This document shows positions 57,387 through 64,000 of a stretch of 64,000 nucleotides of DNA, piece by piece. Source of the DNA: Oligoflexia bacterium. GTDB lineage: Bacteria > Bdellovibrionota > Bdellovibrionia > Bdellovibrionales > Bdellovibrionaceae. Every line of letters starts with the position of its first letter. The stretch's first letter is position 1. The stretch is from assembly GCA_016861345.1 (NCBI GenBank), contig BOLD01000002.1, positions 62,001 to 126,000 on the forward strand, in the 5' to 3' direction. Under the pieces are notes generated by a model that was not told the origin of the DNA, did no database searches, and saw only the letters and a program-made list of their open reading frames with translations. Made by a program: the position numbers and the translations under genes.

Positions 57387-57671
57387 CTAACCGACGTTTG
57401 TGGCCGCTTTCTTTCCTGTTTCCATTTTTTCTTTAACTTCAGTTTCGTAGGCATCCAACAGAGTTTTCATAACTTTTTTCTCTGGAATTCCAAGAATGAT
57501 AACGAGCTGTCCAAGTACATTAAATGGAACTTTGGAAAGACCACGTTCAAATAAGGACACAAACTGTGTTGAATCGTACCCAAGCTTTTGGGCGAGATCT
57601 AATTGTGTCATATTCGCTTTCTGACGATATTCTCTAACAAGTGCTCCGAGCTCAACATGAACCTGCTTCAT
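57387..57671 (-). CDS. XRE-type helix-turn-helix regulator
   Basis: A 94-residue protein with an HTH_3/XRE domain over residues 8-65: LGALVREYRQKANMTQLDLAQKLGYDSTQFVSLFERGLSKVPFNVLGQL. The N-terminal helix-turn-helix is followed by a short charged tail, as in small phage-type repressors or antitoxin-like regulators. No toxin gene lies next to it. The upstream 200 bases hold an 8-base G run within a CAGCCC/GGGCTG inverted repeat at 57696-57715. Convergent with the PPC gene. Confidence 0.8.
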   Translation of the reverse strand: MKQVHVELGALVREYRQKANMTQLDLAQKLGYDSTQFVSLFERGLSKVPFNVLGQLVIILGIPEKKVMKTLLDAYETEVKEKMETGKKAATNVG

Positions 57672-57877
57672 AAGAACCTCTCTCCTTCTCGGTTTCAGCC
57701 CACTGGGGGGGGCTGGAATGAATCATTAACCTGCATTGATTCTACACCAAATGAACCGCGTCAGAATACGATAAATACAAATTAAATTCAACTTTAGGGA
57801 TGAGTTCTATTTTTGAGACATAATTTCCCAGAAACTTGCTTCCCTTATGCGTTTAATTGTTTTTTAACACCGAAAGC

Positions 57878-59038
57878 CTACTCCTTAGGCAGAAGCAGTT
57901 TTTTTTCAGTCTTGGCACCTAACTCTTTCAGCATTTCTACCTGGCGGATGAGATTTCCGCTCCCAGTGGAGAACTTATTCATGACTCCCTGGTAAGACTT
58001 CTGGGTGTCTTCAATTTTCTTTCCAAGCCCCTCGAGGTCTTCAACAAGAAGAGCAAATTTATCGTAGAGTGCGCCACCTCGTTTGGCGATCTCAAGGGCA
58101 TTGCGCTCTTGGCGCTCTTGTCTCCAGATTGCCGCCACAGTTCTAAGCGTTGTGAGCAGGCTTGTGGGGCTCACCAGTGCGATTCGTCGTTCCCAGGCGT
58201 ATTGGAGAAGATCAGGCTTTAAACGAAAAGCCAGAGCGAAGGCTGGCTCAATAGGCATGAAAAGAAGAACGAAGTCAGGACTGATCAGTTGGTCGCTGGA
58301 GTAGTATTTTTTTTGCGAAAGCCCATCAATGTGGCGTTTGAGAGAATCAATGTGAAGCTTTCCCCATTTTTCTTTTTCAGCCTCGGTCTCACTTTGAACG
58401 TAAGACTCATAGGCGACGAGGGAAACTTTCGAGTCAATGATCAAATGCTTCTGATCTGGCAGATGAACGACCACATCGGGCCTGATGATTTGGCCTTCAT
58501 CATTTTTTAAACCGAGATCTGCGCCTTGAACAATGTACTCTTCTCCTTTGCGCAGGCCGGAGTGTTCAAGGATATTTTCTAAGATCATTTCTCCCCAATT
58601 GCCTTGGGTTTTCACATCACCCTTCAGGGCCTTGGTGAGATTCTCTGTCTCTGTGGACATGCGAATATTCAGATCCATTAATTTATTCAGCTCACCTCGA
58701 AGATTCGATCTTTCTGACCGATCGTTGGAATAAGTTTCTTCAACCTTTTTCTCAAAGTCCTTGAGGCGTTCTTTAAACGGCTCAAGAATTGTTCCCAGAG
58801 TGCGAAGACTTTGATCTGATAGTTTTGCGCTTTTGTCCTCGATAATTCGTCCTGCTAAAAGTTCAAACTGTTCGCTCATTTTATCTTGAAGCAGTTTTTC
58901 TTGATCTTTTTGCTTTTTCAGTAGCTCAAGTTCAGTTGTAGCCACAAGTAGCGAGTTTTTCATTTTCAGATAAACAGCGACTGCGCCGAGTGTAAGACCA
59001 ATCAATATTCCGAGGAGAAGATATCCAATCATAGGCAT
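57878..59038 (-). CDS. rmuC: RmuC-type DNA recombination protein
   Basis: A 386-residue product with an N-terminal membrane helix (IGYLLLGILIGLTLGAVAVYL), a long coiled coil (30-140), and the RmuC nuclease-like domain: KTQGNWGEMILENILEHSGL, then YIVQGADLGLKNDEGQIIRPDVVVHLPDQKHLIIDSKVSL and PDFVLLFMPIEPAFALAFR. RmuC limits inversion at short repeats; the fold is of the PD-(D/E)xK type with DSK as part of the active site. Stand-alone on the minus strand. SD is unclear; a second ATG follows two codons on. Confidence 0.93.
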   Translation of the reverse strand: MPMIGYLLLGILIGLTLGAVAVYLKMKNSLLVATTELELLKKQKDQEKLLQDKMSEQFELLAGRIIEDKSAKLSDQSLRTLGTILEPFKERLKDFEKKVEETYSNDRSERSNLRGELNKLMDLNIRMSTETENLTKALKGDVKTQGNWGEMILENILEHSGLRKGEEYIVQGADLGLKNDEGQIIRPDVVVHLPDQKHLIIDSKVSLVAYESYVQSETEAEKEKWGKLHIDSLKRHIDGLSQKKYYSSDQLISPDFVLLFMPIEPAFALAFRLKPDLLQYAWERRIALVSPTSLLTTLRTVAAIWRQERQERNALEIAKRGGALYDKFALLVEDLEGLGKKIEDTQKSYQGVMNKFSTGSGNLIRQVEMLKELGAKTEKKLLLPKE

Positions 59039-59138
59039 TCAATGCCACGCTGTTTTTACTTCGTCATCAGAATAAAAAATGGTATGAAGCAATTTGACAG
59101 AGATATATCGCATTGCAACATATTGGAGTAATCACGAG

Positions 59139-60011
59139 ATGGTTCGTCACTGGATTATGGCATTTCGCCCGAAAACACTAACAGCCGCCGTTGTTCCTAT
59201 CATTGCGGGAACTGCCCTGGTCATGGCGCTTCAGTTTTCTGTCCAGTGGTGGATCTCAATTTGCGCTCTAATGGCCTCTTTATTTATTCAAATTGGAACA
59301 AACTTGGTGAATGATGCTGTTGATTTTAAAAAGGGCGCTGACACTGAAAAAAGAATCGGTCCTCAAAGAGTTACTCAGTCAGGTCTTTTTTCAGGAAAAA
59401 TTGTGATGGCCACAGCCGGCGTGTTTTTCTTTCTCGCGCTACTTTGCGGTATTCCTCTTGTGTACCAAGGGGGATGGCCGATCGTTTTGATTGGTTTAAT
59501 TTCAATTTGTTGTGGATATGCTTATACGGCTGGGCCCTTTCCCTTAGCTTATCGGGGAATGGGGGATTTATTTGTCATTCTCTTTTTTGGAGTTGTGGCT
59601 GTCATGGGTTTGGTCTTTCTTCATATTCAAGAGTGGCGGATCGAGGCCTTTATTCTGGGTCTTCAAGTCGGTTTTCACTGCACAGTTTTAATTGCAATTA
59701 ATAATCTCAGGGATGTTGACGGAGATCGCTTAGTCAACAAGAGAACTCTTCCTGTTCGATTTGGAAAAACCTTTGCTCGGTGGGAAATTGCTTTTCTTTG
59801 TTTGGTTCCATTTGTGATCCAATTGTACTGGTTTTCAACTGGTTTTTGGAAAGCTGGGGTTTTGGGATTTCTGATTTTGCCTCTGGCTTTACAAATTACG
59901 AAACTGGTCTTTCATACAGAGCCAAGCCCCATCTATAATCAATACTTAGCAAAGGCAGCGGGCTTGCATCTTGCCTTTGGATTATTGGTCACCCTGGGGT
60001 TTTTCATATGA
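59139..60011 (+). CDS. menA: 1,4-dihydroxy-2-naphthoate polyprenyltransferase
   Basis: The ATG at 59139 matches the family's usual start (VRHWIMAFRPKTLTAAVVP); the track's TTG at 59094 adds 15 residues. The 290-residue product is a UbiA-fold membrane enzyme with the first Asp-rich motif NLVNDAVDFKKGADTEKR and the second NNLRDVDGD. It attaches the isoprenoid chain to 1,4-dihydroxy-2-naphthoate in menaquinone synthesis. First of menA-menC-menE, overlapping menC by four bases. Confidence 0.94.
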   Translation: MVRHWIMAFRPKTLTAAVVPIIAGTALVMALQFSVQWWISICALMASLFIQIGTNLVNDAVDFKKGADTEKRIGPQRVTQSGLFSGKIVMATAGVFFFLALLCGIPLVYQGGWPIVLIGLISICCGYAYTAGPFPLAYRGMGDLFVILFFGVVAVMGLVFLHIQEWRIEAFILGLQVGFHCTVLIAINNLRDVDGDRLVNKRTLPVRFGKTFARWEIAFLCLVPFVIQLYWFSTGFWKAGVLGFLILPLALQITKLVFHTEPSPIYNQYLAKAAGLHLAFGLLVTLGFFI

Positions 60012-61006
60012 TTCAGTTTTCATATTTTAAATATAAACTTTATCCTCAGGCCGCGCTTGGCGCTATTGCCAATGATCAGCCAAGAGACGGAGCTCTTCTT
60101 CAGATTCAATGGCCAGATAAGAAAATTGGTTATGCTGATTTGTTCCCATGGCCTGAGTTGGGAGATTATCCTCTTGATCGGCAGTTGTTTGAGCTGCAAG
60201 AGGGGCGCATTACTCCTTTAGTGGAGCAAGCAATTTGGTTAGGACGCAAGGATGCCAACTTGAGAGCTAAAAAAGTCAATGCTCTGACCGAGGCGCCTCG
60301 AATTAAAAATCATTTTCTGATCACCGATTGTACAAAGGTGACAGATGAAAATTTAAGTGAGATTCGAACTGCAGGTTTTTCAACGCTTAAAATTAAGGTT
60401 GGTCGCCAGCTTCATGAAGAGGTTCGGTGGGTTCAGCGTATCCTTGAGCAGTTTCAATTTCAAATTCGTCTCGACTTTAACTCGTCGATGGATTTTTCAA
60501 GCTATGAAAGATTCATGAGTTTTTTCAATGCGATTTTAAGACAAAAAATTGAGTTTGTTGAAGATCCCTTTCCGTATGATGCGGAAGCCTGGTCAGAGGC
60601 GTCGCAGTTTGCCCCTTTGGCTCTTGATCAAGAGTATGACAAGGTTCAATGGGACACGCTGACTGGAAGGCCACCTTTTCAAGTTCTTGTGATTAAGCCA
60701 GCCAGACAAGATGTGGATAAAGCATTGAAACATGCCCTGGCTCATGAATTAAAAATTGTCATCACCAGCTCTATGGATCATCCTGTTGGAGTGGCTCATG
60801 CCATTCGTGTCGCGGCAGATTTGAAAAAAGATTATGGGACCCAAATTCTTGAGTGTGGATGTTATTCTCACCGTGCTTATCGAGCTAATGAGTTTTCCAC
60901 AGCGATGATTTTTCAAGGGCCCTATTTAACTCAAATAGCAGGAACTGGGATTGGATTTGATGATTTACTGAAGGTCTTGCCGTGGACTTTGATCAAAGCC
61001 AAATAG
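60008..61006 (+). CDS. menC: o-Succinylbenzoate synthase
   Basis: A 332-residue enolase-superfamily enzyme. The catalytic Lys pair is in LKIKVG, metal ligands in RLDFNSS, FVEDPF and LALDQEY, and the other Lys in VIKPARQDV with TSSMDHPVG after it. It dehydrates SHCHC to o-succinylbenzoate in menaquinone synthesis. Diverged from E. coli MenC but with all motif residues I can place. Overlaps menE by 25 bases. Confidence 0.92.
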   Translation: MIQFSYFKYKLYPQAALGAIANDQPRDGALLQIQWPDKKIGYADLFPWPELGDYPLDRQLFELQEGRITPLVEQAIWLGRKDANLRAKKVNALTEAPRIKNHFLITDCTKVTDENLSEIRTAGFSTLKIKVGRQLHEEVRWVQRILEQFQFQIRLDFNSSMDFSSYERFMSFFNAILRQKIEFVEDPFPYDAEAWSEASQFAPLALDQEYDKVQWDTLTGRPPFQVLVIKPARQDVDKALKHALAHELKIVITSSMDHPVGVAHAIRVAADLKKDYGTQILECGCYSHRAYRANEFSTAMIFQGPYLTQIAGTGIGFDDLLKVLPWTLIKAK

Positions 61007-62130
61007 ATTGGCAATCCGAGAAAAGCCTGCTTCTCATGAATCCTCAACTGCATGAGAGTGAGAAAAATGACCTTCAAAATCTTTTTCGCCAGTTTCACAA
61101 GCCAGGCCATTTTTTTATTGCTTCATCGGGATCTGCACAAAAAGAAAACCAATCTTTAAAACTGATCGCTCTTTCTAAGAAAGCGATTTTAGCTTCTGCC
61201 ACTGCTGTCAATGAGCATCTGCAGGTCACTACAGGGGATATTTGGGGATTGGCTTTACCTGTATTTCATGTCGGGGGCCTTGGAATTTTAGCTCGATCCT
61301 TTCAATCAGGTGCTCAGGTCGTGGACGCTCTTTCAAATGGAAAATGGGATGCCACAACTTTTTTGAACATTTGTGAATCAAAAGGGGTGACTCTCTCTGC
61401 TCTTGTTCCGACTCAAGTTTTTGATTTGGTTCAGTTGGGACGTCCAAGCCCATCAAAACTTCGAGCAATCATCATTGGTGGTGCAGAGCTGAGTAATGAG
61501 CTTTATCAAAAAGCTCGCAAGCTAGGTTTTCTTGTATTGCCCAGTTATGGAATGACCGAAGTGGCTTCGCAAATTGCCACAGCGGAAATTTCTTCTTTGA
61601 AGAATGATCATTATCCCCAATTTAAAATCCTGTCTCATTGTAAAGTGAAAGTGGATTCAGAAAAAATACTGTCCATTCAAAGCTCCGCCATGATGAGTGG
61701 ATATGGTCAGATCATGGATGGAGAAATGAAGTGGTTCGATCAGCCGAGCGGTTCCTGGTATCAGACCTCGGATCGAGGCGAAATCGAGAATGGATATTTA
61801 AAACCACTTGGACGTGATGAGTCCTTTGTGAAAATTTTAGGGGAAGGTGTTGATCTCAATCGACTTCGCGATCGATTAAATCAAATTATTACTGAAATGA
61901 ATCCTGAGCTGGTTCTTGATGTGGCTCTTGTTAGTCGGGATGATGCAAGACGGGGACACCAACTGGTTTTCGTTTGTACAAAAAAAATCAGTCCGGATTT
62001 CCTAAGCGAACTGACACTACGCTATGCTGCTCAATCACCGAAGATTGAGCAGTGGGAGAACGTCATTTGGGTTGATCAGATTCCCCGCTCAGCTTTGGGG
62101 AAAATATTGTGGAAAGACCTTAAAATCTAA
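60982..62130 (+). CDS. menE: o-Succinylbenzoate--CoA ligase
   Basis: GTG start inside menC. The 382-residue product is an acyl-CoA synthetase: the ATP loop FIASSGSAQKENQ, LPVFHVGGLGIL, IIIGGAELS, LPSYGMTEVAS and the hinge YQTSDRGEIENGYL with the end IPRSALGKILWKDL. The family's usual length is 450-490; the N-terminal about 60-80 residues are shorter here, but the motifs are complete. It activates o-succinylbenzoate with CoA. MenB, MenD, MenF and MenH must be elsewhere. Confidence 0.9.
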   Translation: MDFDQSQIDWQSEKSLLLMNPQLHESEKNDLQNLFRQFHKPGHFFIASSGSAQKENQSLKLIALSKKAILASATAVNEHLQVTTGDIWGLALPVFHVGGLGILARSFQSGAQVVDALSNGKWDATTFLNICESKGVTLSALVPTQVFDLVQLGRPSPSKLRAIIIGGAELSNELYQKARKLGFLVLPSYGMTEVASQIATAEISSLKNDHYPQFKILSHCKVKVDSEKILSIQSSAMMSGYGQIMDGEMKWFDQPSGSWYQTSDRGEIENGYLKPLGRDESFVKILGEGVDLNRLRDRLNQIITEMNPELVLDVALVSRDDARRGHQLVFVCTKKISPDFLSELTLRYAAQSPKIEQWENVIWVDQIPRSALGKILWKDLKI

Positions 62131-63298
62131 AGTACCCACCACAGCCGATTTGATCTTTCCAGGCTGGGACTTGGACACAGTTTTTTAAAATGTAACTGCG
62201 AATTTGTTGATAACTCCACTGAGGGTTTTTTGCCCAAAGTAGGGCCACAACACCCGTGATATGGGGAGCGGCCATCGAGGTCCCGTCAAGGTACCCATAT
62301 TTTTTCTCATTGATTGTGCTCAGAATGGACGCTCCAGGAGCTGCCACATGAACAGTTTTTTTACCCCAGTTTGTGAAATAAGCGAGGTCTTCGTGAAGAT
62401 CAGTCGCAGCAACAGAGATGATGTTATCAAGATCAAAGCTAGCAGGATAAGTTGGAACCTTATCATTATCAGCCGTGTCGTTTCCGGCAGCAGCGATGAC
62501 CAGGACTCCTTTATCTCGGCATCGAGCGATGGTCTCTTTCAGCAAGGGACTGTCTTTTGCCCCCCCCCAACTAGCATTGACAATTTTTGCTCCGCGAGCG
62601 ACAGCATAGTCAAAGGCGCGGATGGCACTTTCAGTACTTCCTCCGCCGTTGGCTCCAATAAATCGAATCGGAATAAGAGCGACATTCCAGTTTAATCCCG
62701 CAACTCCGATGCCATTTCCTGGCTTTGCGCCGATGATGCCAGAAACATGGGTTCCGTGGCGATAGGTATCCATTGCAAAATTATTGTTATCATAAGAGTT
62801 CCATCCGTAGACATCATCAACATAGCCATTTTTATCGTCGTCAATTTTATTATTGGGAATCTCTTTTGTGTTAATGCCAATGTTGGCAGCGAGATCTTCG
62901 TGCTCGTAATCAATTCCTGTATCGATCACAGCAACCTTGACCTGGTCGCTACCACGACTTTGTTTGTTCCAGAATTCATTGATTCTAAGCGTATCAAGAG
63001 CCCATTGGTCATTTGCCATAGGGTCATTCAATTCAGATAATCGGAAAGTCTCAAATTGAAAAGTTCTCCACACAGTTTCTTCTTCAAATTGAAGATTTTC
63101 AAGGGGGCTTAATCCCATCAAAGAGTAAGTATTTTCACATCGCACTTTTAAGATGTCGCCGCCCAGGTGGGGATTGATGACTTGGCTTGTGCAACCTTTG
63201 AGATTTTGGATGGCTTTTTTCTCTGCTGCTTTCACAAGAAAGTCAGTCTGGCCATAGGAAAAAATCGGAAGCAGTAAAGTGAGGAAAAGTGTTTTCAT
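62120..63298 (-). CDS. Subtilisin-like (S8) secreted serine protease
   Basis: A 392-residue protease with a short signal peptide (LFLTLLLPIFSYGQT). The catalytic triad is in AVIDTGIDYEHED (Asp), RHGTHVSGIIGA (His) and LDGTSMAAPHITGVVALL (Ser), with the oxyanion Asn in VIAAAGND. The first 75 residues are not protease-like and probably form a propeptide. An Asp/Asn-rich loop (NNKIDDDKNGYVDD) is likely a calcium site. Compared with typical 400-plus residue exported subtilases it lacks C-terminal add-on domains and ends GCGGYFRF. The coding strand has nine consecutive G in the SWGGA codons. Overlaps the upstream metalloprotease by four bases. Confidence 0.93.
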   Translation of the reverse strand: MKTLFLTLLLPIFSYGQTDFLVKAAEKKAIQNLKGCTSQVINPHLGGDILKVRCENTYSLMGLSPLENLQFEEETVWRTFQFETFRLSELNDPMANDQWALDTLRINEFWNKQSRGSDQVKVAVIDTGIDYEHEDLAANIGINTKEIPNNKIDDDKNGYVDDVYGWNSYDNNNFAMDTYRHGTHVSGIIGAKPGNGIGVAGLNWNVALIPIRFIGANGGGSTESAIRAFDYAVARGAKIVNASWGGAKDSPLLKETIARCRDKGVLVIAAAGNDTADNDKVPTYPASFDLDNIISVAATDLHEDLAYFTNWGKKTVHVAAPGASILSTINEKKYGYLDGTSMAAPHITGVVALLWAKNPQWSYQQIRSYILKNCVQVPAWKDQIGCGGYFRF

Positions 63299-64000
63299 TT
63301 GAAGTAAGCCCCCTTCAATTCATCAAAGTGAAGGGGAAGAAATTTCCCCATTCGTGAACACATTAAATTTTGAGTATCCAATTGATAACTAACAATTAAA
63401 TTTTCACTAGGTTCCCAGAATTCAGTGTAACAATCTGGTAGGCCTAGAATGTGACCATATTCATGGCGAATAATCCATCGCACGTCCCATTCTTCTAAGG
63501 GAGCGTTGGCATCCATCGTGATCGTGTTTCCGGCTAGGCCATTGACGTGAGGAGTGACCCCTGGCTCAAACTCAAGGTGAGGGATCGAGTCAACATCATC
63601 AGTGAATCGAAAATCAAGTTTGAGATTCCAGCTTTGAGTTCTCCACTCGTCTTCAATATTTGTTTGAAGAAAATTTTTGAGCTTGGGATTTCCTGGATCA
63701 AGAAAGGGAACTGTCATGAGATTTGGCATTGAAGAAGTCCAAAGCACGTCTGATCTCAGCGTGGGAATTTTAAAAAATCTTTCCCAAAGCTGGAGAGCTC
63801 CAGGTCTTGAAGTTTCAAAGAACTGAAAAAGCCGGTTGTTTTTTTCAGCTTCTTTCAGTTGGCTTTGACATTTTTGATAAAGTCCTTTGTCGTTAAAGCA
63901 AACTTGTAAAAGCCAGTCGCGGTACTGGGCCTTTTTTTCATTTGTTAAAGAACTCCACTGGGAAAGAGTTTTGTTTAAATCGGGCTCTTGGCTGAGAAAG
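63295..64000 (-). CDS. Zinc metalloprotease-like protein (5' end cut by window edge)
   Basis: The track begins at 63747 (GTG), but the minus frame stays open from there to the window end, so the gene enters from beyond 64000. At least 234 residues are visible. The motif WIIRHEYGHILGLPDCYTEF gives H-E-x-x-H-x-x-G-x-x-D, the extended zinc motif of matrixin- and metzincin-like proteases, with Asp as third ligand. Upstream of it is a charged helical region. Its TGA overlaps the ATG of the S8 protease, so both are made from one message. The signal peptide should be in the missing part. Confidence 0.82.
   Translation of the reverse strand, partial: FLSQEPDLNKTLSQWSSLTNEKKAQYRDWLLQVCFNDKGLYQKCQSQLKEAEKNNRLFQFFETSRPGALQLWERFFKIPTLRSDVLWTSSMPNLMTVPFLDPGNPKLKNFLQTNIEDEWRTQSWNLKLDFRFTDDVDSIPHLEFEPGVTPHVNGLAGNTITMDANAPLEEWDVRWIIRHEYGHILGLPDCYTEFWEPSENLIVSYQLDTQNLMCSRMGKFLPLHFDELKGAYFK

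Noticed and set aside
1-64000. tRNA, rRNA, IS elements, attachment sites, integrases
   Set aside because: I scanned for T-loop GGTTCGAAT strings, transposase motifs and integrase boxes and saw none I could support; a tRNAscan-SE and ISfinder run would be decisive.

Overview
The window reads as ordinary chromosome from a predatory or free-living deltaproteobacterium-like organism of the Bdellovibrionota, most likely Bdellovibrio or a close relative. The support is indirect. Flagellar genes are ordered flgF-flgG-flgA-flgH-flgI-flgJ-flgM-flgN-flgK-flgL-csrA-fliW next to lysC. There are many secreted proteases, lipoproteins with an FQNC lipobox, a CFIATAA-box protein, and abundant signal-peptide proteins of unknown function. 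Base composition is moderate (by eye in the mid-40s % GC) with no obvious foreign island. Genes are packed tightly; no stretch over 300 bases lacks a gene, and I see no tRNA, rRNA, CRISPR array or insertion sequence.

Layout. 1-1248 (minus): yggS (cut by the window edge) and maf. 1277-7987 (plus): a translationally coupled string beginning with a TadC-type pilus platform protein, then a DUF192 protein, three membrane-anchored FHA proteins and a degenerate PP2C-like protein. 7988-9829: a sulfatase-fold lipoprotein. 9902-12436: ExbB/ExbD and two exported unknowns, then a truncated SulP transporter. 12450-13997 (minus): two unknown proteins. 14227-16783: lipid genes (CTP-dependent kinase-like, pssA) and asd. 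16809-18971: a CFIATAA-box surface protein with a beta-barrel partner. 19000-20669: truA-rplM-rpsI. 20952-22841: two lipoproteins. 22843-27718 (minus): alaS, recX and an ATP-grasp protein with an apparent signal peptide. 27852-30150: pgpA, pncC, recA. 30205-31581 (minus): a membrane ankyrin protein.

31786-39768 is the most unusual block: a 913-residue exported protein with an HELLH motif, a membrane class III cyclase with HEAT-like repeats, and two tandem Cys/Gly-rich exported paralogues whose last 414 bases are nearly identical. 39765-41968 (minus) holds lysC and a lytic transglycosylase. 42179-51990 is the flagellar rod/ring/hook-junction cluster ending in csrA-fliW, with a 280-base structured gap between flgI and flgJ and a good sigma-28 promoter before csrA. 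52114-57671 carries a DUF3015 pair, a DUF4105 (Lnb-type) protein, an alpha/beta hydrolase lipoprotein, a PPC-domain protein and an XRE regulator. 57878-62130 holds rmuC (minus) and menA-menC-menE. 62120-64000 (minus) is a secreted metalloprotease (cut by the edge) coupled to a subtilisin-like protease.

The genes I would look at first are the FHA string, the exported ATP-grasp protein, the HELLH/cyclase/paralogue block, and the structured flgI-flgJ spacer. All functional names rest on motif recognition in the translated sequence; no database search was run.
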